Assembly (NCBI RefSeq): GCF_019599505.1
Contig: NZ_RKLT01000031.1
Coordinates: 1-32,559 of the forward strand
Direction of reading: 5' to 3'
DNA length: 32,559 bases
Source of the DNA: Haloarcula nitratireducens
GTDB lineage: Archaea > Halobacteriota > Halobacteria > Halobacteriales > Haloarculaceae
This document shows, in pieces, positions 1 through 7,133 of this stretch. Both the position numbers and the translations under genes were made by a program. The stretch's first letter is position 1. The number at the start of each line of letters is the position of its first letter. The notes under the pieces are model-generated. The model searched no databases, had not been told where the DNA came from, and worked only from the letters and a program-made list of their open reading frames with translations.

Positions 1-307
1 TGACCGACGTGTTTGACTCGTCGTGATACGCTTTCTTATTCTCGAAGAACCCGCGCCACGCTTCGCTGTTTGCTCGCCGTACAGTTTGGGCGGTGGACGC
101 GCCGAGAACGCCTTTGTATTTCCCTTCGAGTCGGCCTGTATCGGCGTCCCACACGTCGCCCCCGAAGCCGTCTTCGTCGTTGTAGCGCATGAGGCGCTGG
201 TAATTGATCTCGTTCCAGAGAGCGGCGGAAGCGTCCAACAAGTCCCGTAGCACCTGCTCTCCATCACCAGAGAGCGGTCGCACAGCGAACATGTTGGTAC
301 GCTTCAT
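1..307 (-). CDS. tnpB: TnpB (IS200/IS605-type RNA-guided nuclease), N-terminal part, runs off the window
   Basis: About 102 residues of the N-terminus are present; the rest lies left of base 1. The protein opens MKRTNMFAVRPLSGDGEQ and continues with LLDASAALWNEINYQRLM, a beginning I associate with haloarchaeal TnpB of the IS1341 group. In known TnpB proteins the C-terminal RuvC and zinc-ribbon domains cut DNA guided by an omega RNA from the element's 3' end; neither is in the window, so activity cannot be judged. An in-frame ATG at 322 would add MREWL; I prefer 307 from family resemblance. No tnpA lies in the about 150 bp between this start and the element boundary, so it is a tnpB-only element at this end. 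Confidence 0.8.
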   Translation of the reverse strand, partial: MKRTNMFAVRPLSGDGEQVLRDLLDASAALWNEINYQRLMRYNDEDGFGGDVWDADTGRLEGKYKGVLGASTAQTVRRANSEAWRGFFENKKAYHDESNTSV

Positions 308-472
308 TAGCCATTCCCGCATACGTTCGCTCTTGTCTTGAACGTCAGCCTACTACAGTGAAAGTAAAACCCGGTCAGCCTCATTGGAGACTCAAGGCCA
401 GCAGTAACAAGGCGGTTTCTCATCGGAGTGGACGCGATTCACGCCCGCCATGAACGGCGGGATTCTCTCGCT
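1..472 (-). mobile_element. IS200/IS605-type element, upstream end, inserted in a toxin gene
   Basis: Upstream of tnpB is about 150 bp of non-coding DNA ending in a perfect 6-bp hairpin (CCCGCC at 444-449, GGCGGG at 456-461, loop ATGAAC). The PemK-like reading frame breaks off just beyond it at about 472. Subterminal hairpins and lack of inverted terminal repeats are usual for this family. The other end is outside the window. The exact boundary is inferred from where toxin homology stops and may be off by a few bases. Confidence 0.65.
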
Positions 473-630
473 GATTCAAGATAGCGTTTCGTTGAAACAG
501 CGACGGTAATACACTGTTCACCGGCAAACGGGTGCGAGCCGTCGTTGACGACGAGCCACGGACGCTGTTTCTCCTCGCCCAGTTTGAACGGGTCTGCGCT
601 CCGGACGACGTCCCCGCGCTCCGGTCGCAT
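473..630 (-). pseudogene. PemK/MazF-like toxin, 3' part displaced by the IS element
   Basis: The frame starts with an ATG directly after the stop of the upstream HTH gene (TAG-ATG) and reads MRPERGDVVRSADPF, then RPWLVVNDGSHPFAGEQ and ITVAVSTKRYLES. A GDVV start, an RPWLVV strand and a central beta-strand are characteristic of PemK/MazF ribosome-independent mRNA interferases. After about 53 residues the frame enters the IS end and stops at 439. PemK/MazF proteins are usually 100-120 residues, so about half is missing and the toxin should be inactive. The remaining 3' half would lie beyond the element, left of the window. Confidence 0.7.
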
Positions 631-999
631 CTATCGGTCTGCCTCGGATTCGCTCGAGTGTGTCTGATCCGGCGCAACGGCGTCCCACTCGTCGGGGTCA
701 ATACCGCCATCCTCGGCGTCAAGTCGGCGAGTTATCGTATGAAGGTCGTACGCGTCGGCGACCCGTTCTAACTCGTCTGTGATGGCCCAGTACTCCCCCT
801 TGTGACGAACGAGCCCCCGTTCTTTTAGCCGTGAGAGCGCTGTCCCGACCGTGTTCGGATTCTCGTCTAATGCCGCGGCGATCTCCGAGCGCGTGAACGC
901 TTGTGATTGGTGCGTGTACAGGTAGGTGACGACCTGTTCGGGGACACTGGGTCCGTCCGGTAGCTCTCCGGACTCGAAATCGTCGATACTCACCGGCAT
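631..999 (-). CDS. Winged-helix (MarR-like) putative antitoxin of the PemK-like module
   Basis: The 122-residue acidic protein has a winged-helix core at about residues 20-75 (EQVVTYLYTHQSQAFTRSEI, then TVGTALSRLKERGLV and a WAIT wing). The C-terminal 45 residues are Asp/Glu-rich and probably disordered, as in antitoxins that wrap their toxin. The gene abuts the PemK-like start without spacing, so the two were co-translated. I infer that it represses its own promoter and neutralised the toxin. Because the toxin is truncated, it may now be an orphan regulator. A MarR-type regulator unrelated to toxin control is the alternative. Confidence 0.65.
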   Translation of the reverse strand: MPVSIDDFESGELPDGPSVPEQVVTYLYTHQSQAFTRSEIAAALDENPNTVGTALSRLKERGLVRHKGEYWAITDELERVADAYDLHTITRRLDAEDGGIDPDEWDAVAPDQTHSSESEADR

Positions 1000-1002
1000 A
1001 TC

Positions 1003-1040
1003 CGTATTACGCGTATTGACGTAATGAATGTACTGACGTA
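1003..1040. promoter_or_regulatory. Candidate operator upstream of the HTH/PemK module
   Basis: An 8-bp palindrome TACGCGTA (1008-1015) lies 9-16 nt upstream of the antitoxin start, followed by a direct repeat TGACGTA at 1017-1023 and 1034-1040. Such repeats around the promoter are common for autoregulated toxin-antitoxin modules. The link to this HTH protein is inference. Confidence 0.35.
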
Positions 1041-1120
1041 CTACCGTGCTTTCGCGTCTACTTCCTCGGTAGCGATCCGCCCTCCCGCCGCGTTCTCAAC
1101 ATCGACACTGGCGGCGGAAG

Positions 1121-1127
1121 CTATATT
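1121..1127 (+). promoter_or_regulatory. TATA-like box of cheF
   Basis: CTATATT lies 40-46 nt upstream of the cheF ATG. With initiation about 25-30 nt downstream of the box, this predicts a short leader of roughly 15-20 nt rather than a leaderless transcript. Confidence 0.4.
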
Positions 1128-1166
1128 CGCGGGCCTCGGAAACGATGGGTAAGACCGGACACGGGC

Positions 1167-2027
1167 ATGAGCGATACAGAGAAGAAGATAGCCGACACGC
1201 AGGGCCAGTACCTCCAGGCCGTCTCGCAGGGCCAGCGGCTCACCGACGCCGAGTGGCGAAACTGTCGCATCGTCCTCACGACCGAGCGCATCGCGCTCGT
1301 CGGCGACAGCAAGCGTCAGATTTCGCTCTCGGAGATCGACCGCCTCGCCGACCGCTTCGACGTGAACCAACAGAGCGCCGGCGTCTCCGAGTACGTCGGC
1401 TTTCACGTCGACGACGACGTTATTCTCGTCTCGGCGTCGGACCACCCGGCCTTCGAGACGGACCTCTACCGGGCGGCCTTAGACGGCGCGGTCGTCCTCG
1501 CGCAACACCCCGCGCTGAAAGGCGGTGTCGTTCAGGACGCCGAGTGGACGAAGGGCCGACTGAAGGTGAGCGACGAGACGGTGCGGCTCGCGCTGGCCGA
1601 CGGACAGGCCGTCGATATCGACCGCACCGACATCGGCGACCTCTCCGTCGAGGAGAAAGAGGTCTCGGGTGCGGAACACACGGTCATCCAGGTCGAACAC
1701 TCAGAAGCGGACATCAGCGTCGAGACCCACCTCGCCGGCGAGGAGTTCCAGGCCACCGTCCTCCGGACGATGCTCGAAGACAGCGCCGAGGCGAACCGCG
1801 CCGACCTGGACCTCTCGGCGACGGAGAAACGGGTCATCATGGCGCTGCATTCGGGCGTCTCGCCGTTCGACATCCCGAACTTCGTCGGCATCGACGTCGA
1901 GAAGACCGAGGCCATCTTCGACCGGCTCATCGAACTCAACGTCATCAGCGTCCTCCGCGAGCGGACCGAGGTGGCGCTGACGACGAAGGGCCGGCGGGTT
2001 GCGGGGGACAGGATGGGAGAACAGTAG
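1167..2027 (+). CDS. cheF: Taxis protein CheF
   Basis: The 286-residue protein begins MSDTEKKIADTQGQYLQAV and matches the layout of haloarchaeal CheF: an N-terminal beta-rich part with WRNCRIVLTTERIALVG, a central beta region, and a C-terminal helical part with a winged-helix-like segment (ATEKRVIMALHSGVSPFDIP onward). In Halobacterium, CheF proteins bind CheY, CheD and CheC2 and connect the chemotaxis system to the archaellum motor. No other che or arl gene is in the window, so this copy lies outside the usual taxis cluster. An upstream ATG at 1145 is in another frame. Family assignment is from recognised sequence pattern; a role for this copy in motility is inference. Confidence 0.8.
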   Translation: MSDTEKKIADTQGQYLQAVSQGQRLTDAEWRNCRIVLTTERIALVGDSKRQISLSEIDRLADRFDVNQQSAGVSEYVGFHVDDDVILVSASDHPAFETDLYRAALDGAVVLAQHPALKGGVVQDAEWTKGRLKVSDETVRLALADGQAVDIDRTDIGDLSVEEKEVSGAEHTVIQVEHSEADISVETHLAGEEFQATVLRTMLEDSAEANRADLDLSATEKRVIMALHSGVSPFDIPNFVGIDVEKTEAIFDRLIELNVISVLRERTEVALTTKGRRVAGDRMGEQ

Positions 2028-2270
2028 GGAGGGGCGCGACTGGAAGGAGCGGCCCTCGAAAAGCGATGCGGTGAGTGAAACGAACCGCAGAGCAATAGGG
2101 AGATTCGGAACGAGTGAAGCGAGTGAGAATCTCGACAAAGCGCAACGGTGAGCGGTAGCGAGGTCGCGCCAGCGGCCTCGGTCAGTCGAGCGGGCACCGC
2201 CCGCGAGACAGCGACCCGTGAGCAGTAGCGCGGGCTCGAATGGAGTGAGGTCCCGTGAAACGATGTATCG
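2028..2270. other. Intergenic stretch of degenerate GAGTGAGCGGTAGCGAG-type repeats
   Basis: The 3' flank of cheF contains short imperfect repeats of the GTGAGCGGTAGCGAG / GTGAGCAGTAGCGCG / GAATGGAGTGAGG type. These are frequent in haloarchaeal intergenic DNA. No reading frame here has support, and I see no promoter or RNA gene. Confidence 0.5.
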
Positions 2271-2318
2271 TCTACAGGCGGAGCAGGGCGAGTACCTCGG
2301 GGCTTGCCCCCGAGGTAC
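2271..2318. repeat. Solo IS605-type transposon end with an 11-bp hairpin
   Basis: GTACCTCGGGG (2292-2302) pairs with CCCCGAGGTAC (2308-2318) around a CTTGC loop, preceded by TCTACAGGCGGAG. The 45 bp from 2271 recur at 32433-32477 with four mismatches. The hairpin begins directly after the vapC stop codon. No transposase gene is attached, so I read it as the remnant end of an element that inserted next to vapC and decayed. Confidence 0.55.
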
Positions 2319-2319
2319 T

Positions 2320-3104
2320 TCACTCGGTGTCGAGTACGTCGATGTCGAGCAGTTGGTGAATCGGCTGTTTATCGAAGTCCTTCTTGTCGGCAGTTACGAG
2401 CGTTGCTCCGTGTTGTCGGGCAGTTGCCGCGATAAGAAGGTCGCCGACTTTGAGTGAGGTGCCAGCACTTCTGAGAGCTGACTCAATGTTCGCGGCCTCT
2501 TCAGCGGTATCCTCGTCGAACGAGATCACGTCGTCTACGGCATCGGTCAACTGATATGGACTGATAGCGCATACCTCCGTCTTCAGGCGGAGGTCGAGCG
2601 GTAGGCCGGGTGGTGCAACCGCCGTCGGTGGCCGGTCAGGATTTCGACCGAAATCGTTTTTCTATGGCTCCACGTAACATGGGGTGCTACGGAATCGGTG
2701 AGATGCCGTCCCCGAACCACAAGGGGTAGCGGACCAGCGGTGGGTCGCACGGCGATGACACGGATTCCGATGGGGCCTCTTTGGCCGGGCCACAGCCCTA
2801 CGAGGGAGGTAAACGAGAGTTCCCCCAGTGTGTCGCTGGTTCCCTCTGAGTGCGGGTTGGAACCTCGAACGCTATGTTCGGCGGAAATCCGATGGTCGGA
2901 TTCCACGTCCTTCAGGGCGTGGAGGAGGTCAATCTTTCGGCGTCGCTGTGTGTTCTGGTCGTCGTAGTAGCTGAGAAATTCGTAGAGGACGATCGCGGAG
3001 ATACCCCACGACTCTTTGCTACGGGCCGCAAGATATTAGACGACATTTTCGTCGGGATTCTGTCCTGCATACTTTCGCAAGACGTTGTTGTCGAGAAGTA
3101 TCAT
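2320..3104 (-). pseudogene. vapC: VapC-like PIN-domain toxin, broken by an inserted element and a nonsense codon
   Basis: The N-terminal half starts at 3104, overlapping vapB (ATGA), and reads MILLDNNVLRKYAG, with YEFLSYYDD and a basic RRRKIDLLHA segment down to 2917. The C-terminal half (2550-2320) reads TDAVDDVISFDEDTAEEA, then GDLLIAATARQHGATLVTAD and ends DVLDTE. Joining HA to LTDAVDD restores a frame of about 139 residues, the normal size of a PIN-domain VapC ribonuclease, with the expected acidic residues (D5, E of YEF, D of GDLL, D of TAD). Two lesions are visible: a 365-bp insertion at codon 63 and an in-frame TAA at 3038-3036 (codon 23). The toxin should therefore be dead. Confidence 0.8.
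2552..2916. mobile_element. 365-bp non-autonomous IS200/IS605-type element (MITE) inside vapC
   Basis: The boundaries are set by the interrupted vapC frame, accurate to about 1 bp. One end carries a 7-bp hairpin ACCTCCG / CGGAGGT (2573-2594). The other has AATCCGA / TCGGATT (2886-2902) followed by CACGTCCTTCAGG. No terminal inverted repeats or target duplication are visible, as expected for single-strand transposition. No supported coding frame is inside, so it must have been mobilised in trans. Loss of tnpA/tnpB from a larger element is the likely origin. Confidence 0.65.
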
Positions 3105-3328
3105 TCCGACTGTGACCGCCGCTCATCGAGCGATTCGTTGAGATCGTTTCGCTTCTGTTTCATGTGGTCTTTCAGGCCCTCCTCAGCGAACCCAGCCATC
3201 TCTCTCACGTCGTCCTCGGTGCGGGTGACTGCCAGTCGGTCGAGTAACTCGTCGAACGTCTCGTCGTCGCGCTTTATCGCTTCGAGCTTCGCTTTCGTCT
3301 CGTCAGATATACGAATCGACGAACTCAT
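3101..3328 (-). CDS. vapB: VapB-family antitoxin
   Basis: The 75-residue protein begins MSSSIRISDETKAKLEAIK, a ribbon-helix-helix-like DNA-binding start (ISDETKAKL), followed by DETFDELLDRLAV and an acidic, basic-patched C-terminal helix. This is the common haloarchaeal VapB type. It ends in an ATGA overlap with vapC. The gene appears intact although its toxin is broken. In this family the C-terminal part blocks the PIN active site, and the N-terminal part binds the operator. A perfect palindrome lies 2 nt upstream of the start. With no functional cognate toxin, retention may reflect recent decay or cross-neutralisation of another VapC. Confidence 0.8.
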   Translation of the reverse strand: MSSSIRISDETKAKLEAIKRDDETFDELLDRLAVTRTEDDVREMAGFAEEGLKDHMKQKRNDLNESLDERRSQSE

Positions 3329-3329
3329 A

Positions 3330-3348
3330 TCGAATACAAGGTATTCGA
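3330..3348. promoter_or_regulatory. Perfect palindromic operator of vapBC
   Basis: TCGAATAC (3330-3337), AAG, GTATTCGA (3341-3348) is a perfect 8-bp inverted repeat 2 nt before the vapB start. Its position and symmetry fit autoregulation by a dimeric VapB. The palindrome is seen; the binding partner is inferred. Confidence 0.6.
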
Positions 3349-3632
3349 CTCGGATAGTGGTTCCGCTGGCGTGCAGTTAGTCGTTCGCATCGCCATTTCC
3401 GAATATCTGGATACCACCCCCTCAGTGGGGATTCTTGACTCTTCTCGGCTGATTTTCTGTAAGTAGGAACAGCCTTACGCCTTGTTTTCGCCCGAATCGG
3501 TCGATGAGGGCCGAACCGATCGATTCGACCGACGCGACTCTCGCTCCCGCCGGTGAGCATCTCCGCCGTATCGATCCCCGCGGACCCCGTTAGCCCCGCC
3601 ATATTCAAATCCCTACTAGCATTGATACGCGT
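3349..3632. other. Intergenic region between vapB and glmU-like gene with a small transposon-like hairpin
   Basis: CCCC (3417-3420) and GGGG (3427-3430) flank CTCAGT, next to ATTCTTGACTCTTC. On the minus strand this reads GTCAAGAATCCCC, a string I associate with ends of haloarchaeal IS1341-type elements. The rest shows no gene. ATATTCAAAT at 3602-3611 sits 22-31 nt before the next ATG and is a plausible TATA box for a leaderless glmU-glmS transcript. Confidence 0.45.
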
Positions 3633-4823
3633 ATGGACATCGACACGGCCGTGGTCCTCGCCGCTGGTGAGGGGACCCGGCTCCGCCCGCTGACGCGAAA
3701 CCGGCCAAAGCCGATGTTGCCGGCAGCGAACCGACCCATCCTGGAGCACGTCTTCGACGCTCTGGTCGACGCCGGCGTCGAGAAACTGATCGCCGTCGTC
3801 GGCTACAAGCGCGACCGAGTACAGGACCACTTCGGACCGACGTATCGCGGCGTCCCCGTCACGTACGCCATCCAGCACAAGCAACTCGGGAGCGGCCACG
3901 CGCTGTTGCAGGCCCGCGACAGCGTCGACGGACCGGCGTTGGTCCTGAACGGCGACCGGCTCATCGACGCCGGGACGGTCGAAGCCGTCGCGGAGACGTT
4001 CTCCCAATCGGGCAACGCCACGATGTCGGTGGTCGAACGGCAGGAAACCAGCCGCTACGGGGCCGTACAGGTCCGGGACGGCTACATCACCGACCTCGTC
4101 GAGAAACCTCGCGAGGGGGACTATCGCCTCATCAACGGCGGCGTCTACGCCTTCTCGCAGGCCATCTTCGACGCGATTCAGGACACGCCCCGGCAGGCGG
4201 GCGAACTCGCGCTGACGGACACGCTGGCGACGCTCGTCGACGAAGAGCGCGTCCGCGGCGTCGAAGTCGACGGGATGTGGGTCGACGCCACCTACCCGTG
4301 GGACCTGCTGACCGTCGCCCGCGAGGTGCTGGCGCGGGGTCGCGTCGTCGAGAGCGCGCGACGCAAGCAGGTCTGGATCGCCGATTCCGCGCGGGTCCAC
4401 AACGAGGCCGTCCTGCAGGGGCCGGTCGTCGTCGGCCCGGACTGCGAAGTCGGACCGGACGCCGTCATCGGCCCCGACGCTGCGCTCGGTCGCACCGTCA
4501 CCGTCGGCGCGAACAGCGTCGTCCAGAACAGCGTCCTCGACGCCGATACGCGAGTCGACCCCGGATCGACGCTGCTCGATACCGTGACTGGACAGGACGT
4601 CCACCTCGGCGCGACGACCGTCGTCCCGGGCGGCCCGGCCGACGTGCAGGTCGGGACGCGTATCTTCGAGGACCAGCGGCTCGGCGCGGTCATCGCCGAC
4701 CGGGCTCGCGCCCGCGGCGACGTGAGCTTCACGCCGGGATCGCTGGTCGGCCCGAACGCCACGCTCGACGCCGGCGTGACGGTGCGTGGGAACGTTCGCG
4801 AGGGCGCGGAGGTGACCCGCTGA
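3633..4823 (+). CDS. glmU: GlmU-like bifunctional sugar-1-phosphate nucleotidylyltransferase/acetyltransferase
   Basis: The 396-residue protein has an N-terminal nucleotidyltransferase domain (about 1-230) with signature LAAGEGTRLRPLTRNRPKPM at residues 9-28, NGD, and EKPREGDY. A C-terminal left-handed beta-helix follows (about 250-396), with hexapeptide repeats such as VVVGPDCEVGPDAVIGPDA. This two-domain layout activates sugar-1-phosphates with UTP or dTTP and acetylates glucosamine-1-phosphate. Immediate coupling to glmS (TGATG overlap) strongly suggests UDP-N-acetylglucosamine synthesis. The nucleotide and sugar preference cannot be read from sequence. The usual NGDN motif is NGDR here, a small deviation. 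The start is the first ATG after a TATA-like box. Confidence 0.8.
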   Translation: MDIDTAVVLAAGEGTRLRPLTRNRPKPMLPAANRPILEHVFDALVDAGVEKLIAVVGYKRDRVQDHFGPTYRGVPVTYAIQHKQLGSGHALLQARDSVDGPALVLNGDRLIDAGTVEAVAETFSQSGNATMSVVERQETSRYGAVQVRDGYITDLVEKPREGDYRLINGGVYAFSQAIFDAIQDTPRQAGELALTDTLATLVDEERVRGVEVDGMWVDATYPWDLLTVAREVLARGRVVESARRKQVWIADSARVHNEAVLQGPVVVGPDCEVGPDAVIGPDAALGRTVTVGANSVVQNSVLDADTRVDPGSTLLDTVTGQDVHLGATTVVPGGPADVQVGTRIFEDQRLGAVIADRARARGDVSFTPGSLVGPNATLDAGVTVRGNVREGAEVTR

Positions 4824-6613
4824 TGTGCGGCATCATCGGCTGTGTCGGCCGCGGCGACGAGACGCTCGATACGCTGGTCCACGGCCTCTCGAAACTGGAG
4901 TACCGCGGCTACGATTCGGCCGGGGTGGCGATGGCCGACGACACCATCGACATCTGCAAAGCGTCCGGTGAGATATCGGATCTGAAGAAGGCGCTCGAAT
5001 CGGCGCGGCTCTCGGGCTCGGTCGGCATCGGTCACACCCGCTGGAGTACGCACGGCCCGCCGACCGACGGGAACGCCCACCCGCATCAGGACTGTCACGG
5101 CGACGTCGCCGTCGTCCACAACGGCATCATCGAGAACTACCAGACCCTGCGTGACGAACTCGTCGCGGCCGGTCACACCTTCACCTCCGATACCGACACC
5201 GAAGTCATCCCCCATCTTGTCGAGGACGAACTCGAGGCGGGACGGGATCCCGAGAACGCGGTTCGGGCGGCACTCGCTCGGTTAGAGGGCAGTTACGCCG
5301 CCGCCGTCGTCGTCGCCGGCACCGAGGCGGTCTTCGCCGCGCGCAACGACTCGCCGCTCGTGTTGGGCCTGACCGAGGACGCGACCTTCCTCGCGAGCGA
5401 CGTCCCCGCGTTCCGCGACTTCACCGACCAGGTGGTCTATCTGGCCGACGGTGAGTTCGCGCGCTTAGAGAGCGCGGGCTGGACCGTCACCGACCTCGAC
5501 GGCAACCTCGTCGAGAAAGAGGTGGATACGGTGCAGTGGGACCCCGAGGAGACGGGCAAGAGCGGCTACGACCACTTCATGCTCAAAGAGATACACGAGC
5601 AACCACGGGCGCTCCGACAGTGCCTCCGCGGCCGCGTCGACGAGATGGCCGGCACCGTCGACATCGAGGACCTCGCGGACCTCTCCCCAAGTGGTGTGCA
5701 GTTCGTCGCCTGCGGGACCTCCTATCACGCCGCGCTCTACGGCGCGCAGCTGTTCCGCGACGCCGGCATCCCGGCCCAGGCGTTCCTCGCGAGCGAGTAC
5801 GCCACCGCGACTCCGCCTACCGGCGAAGCCTTGGTGGTGGGGGTCACTCAGAGCGGCGAGACGGCCGACACGCTGTCTGCGCTGCGGGCCGCCCGTAAGC
5901 GCGGCGCGCGGACGATGGCCGTCACGAACGTCGTCGGATCGACGGCCGCCCGCGAGTGCGACCACGCCTTCTACATCCGCGCCGGCCCGGAGATCGGCGT
6001 CGCCGCCACCAAGACCTTCTCCTCGCAGCTGACGGCGCTGAACCTGCTGGCGCTGGGGATGACCAACACCCAGGAAACGCGCGAGACCATCACCGCACTC
6101 CGGGAACTCCCCGGCAACGTCCAGCGCATCCTCGACGAATCCAACGCCGAGGAGGTGGCCGAGACGTACGAGAACTCGGACGCCTACTTCTTCATCGGCC
6201 GGGGCTATCAGTTCCCTGTCGCACTAGAGGGCGCGCTGAAGATGAAGGAGATCACGTACAAACACGCCGAGGGCTTCGCCTCCGGCGAACTGAAACACGG
6301 CCCGCTGGCGCTGGTGACTCAGAACACGCCCGTGTTCGCGGTCGTTACGGGCGATGGGGAGCAAGCTCGGAAGACTCTGGGTAACGTCAAAGAGGTGGAG
6401 GCACGGGACGCTCCCGTGGTGGCGATTACCGACGGCCAGTCGGAGGTTGAACGGTACGCCGACCACGTCTTGGAGTTGCCGGAGACGCATCCGCGCGCCG
6501 CTGCGGTACTAGCGAACACGCACCTGCAGTTGGTGTCCTATCACGTCGCGTCGCTACTGGGGCGGAACATCGACAAGCCGCGGAACCTGGCTAAAAGTGT
6601 GACCGTGGAGTAG
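4823..6613 (+). CDS. glmS: Glutamine--fructose-6-phosphate aminotransferase (isomerizing)
   Basis: The 596-residue protein starts MCGIIGCVGRGDE, so Cys becomes the N-terminal nucleophile of the class II glutaminase domain after Met removal. HTRWSTHG and the HNGIIENY segment complete that domain (about 2-220). Two SIS domains follow, with CGTSYHAAL, TQSGETADT and EGFASGELKHGP. The C-terminus NLAKSVTVE is the conserved end of the family. It converts fructose-6-phosphate and glutamine to glucosamine-6-phosphate, the first step towards UDP-GlcNAc. The start overlaps the glmU stop (TGATG); the frame is open further upstream to 4277 but only because it shadows glmU. Length and motifs are complete. 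Confidence 0.95.
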   Translation: MCGIIGCVGRGDETLDTLVHGLSKLEYRGYDSAGVAMADDTIDICKASGEISDLKKALESARLSGSVGIGHTRWSTHGPPTDGNAHPHQDCHGDVAVVHNGIIENYQTLRDELVAAGHTFTSDTDTEVIPHLVEDELEAGRDPENAVRAALARLEGSYAAAVVVAGTEAVFAARNDSPLVLGLTEDATFLASDVPAFRDFTDQVVYLADGEFARLESAGWTVTDLDGNLVEKEVDTVQWDPEETGKSGYDHFMLKEIHEQPRALRQCLRGRVDEMAGTVDIEDLADLSPSGVQFVACGTSYHAALYGAQLFRDAGIPAQAFLASEYATATPPTGEALVVGVTQSGETADTLSALRAARKRGARTMAVTNVVGSTAARECDHAFYIRAGPEIGVAATKTFSSQLTALNLLALGMTNTQETRETITALRELPGNVQRILDESNAEEVAETYENSDAYFFIGRGYQFPVALEGALKMKEITYKHAEGFASGELKHGPLALVTQNTPVFAVVTGDGEQARKTLGNVKEVEARDAPVVAITDGQSEVERYADHVLELPETHPRAAAVLANTHLQLVSYHVASLLGRNIDKPRNLAKSVTVE

Positions 6614-6620
6614 CTCGGCT

Positions 6621-7064
6621 TTACCGGTCTTTCTCGTCCGAGGGCGTGTCTTCCGTCCGGTTTTCTTCCGGGAGTTCCGGTGGCGTCAGAAGAGAGACGG
6701 CTACTTCGTAGCCCCTGGTTTCTGAGAGCGGGTCGAGGACGGTTTCGTTGAGACGGTCGGTCGCCCGATCAACGATGGAACCGATACGGGAATGCTGCCA
6801 GGCTCGTTCGCCAGTTGAGATGACTCGATCCAAGACAGCGATGATCGGTCCGACTGTATAGGTCTCTCTGAGGTCGATGACGATGACATCGGGTTCGGGT
6901 TCTTTGGTGAGCCAGCGGTAGAGATAGGAACTGCGGATGATGTCGCCCATTCGTTCGGCTGCCGCGTTGACGGTACCGACGATAGACGAGCGCTCGACTG
7001 CTCGGCTCGCTCTCTCGGTCACCGCGTCGAGCCCACTCGTCGACCCCGAATCTTCAGCCGTCAT
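6621..7064 (-). CDS. Conserved haloarchaeal-type protein of unknown function next to the DUF4330 gene
   Basis: The 147-residue soluble protein has a central segment PDVIVIDLRETYTVGPIIAV, resembling a beta strand followed by a helix, flanked by amphipathic helices rich in Arg and Glu. The C-terminus (ENRTEDTPSDEKDR) is disordered. No signal peptide or clear membrane span is seen. It lies 69 nt downstream of the DUF4330-type gene on the same strand and probably shares its transcript. It converges on glmS with only 7 bp between the stops, so the two transcripts must overlap or end inside each other. I do not recognise a function. Confidence 0.6.
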   Translation of the reverse strand: MTAEDSGSTSGLDAVTERASRAVERSSIVGTVNAAAERMGDIIRSSYLYRWLTKEPEPDVIVIDLRETYTVGPIIAVLDRVISTGERAWQHSRIGSIVDRATDRLNETVLDPLSETRGYEVAVSLLTPPELPEENRTEDTPSDEKDR

Positions 7065-7133
7065 CCAATTGGTGACTCCTTCGACCCTCGCCGTATGTGG
7101 GTTTCGGTCACGTACTCAGCATCTCTCTTTTAC

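Noticed and set aside
3303..4604. 433-codon minus-strand frame opposite glmU
   Set aside because: It is a shadow of the GC-rich glmU-like gene; its composition lacks any motif and it would run through the vapBC operator.
4277..4822. Open frame continuous with glmS extending 546 nt upstream
   Set aside because: It overlaps the glmU-like gene in another frame, is extremely Arg/Pro-rich, and the MCGIIG start at 4823 is the established mature N-terminus of the glutaminase domain.
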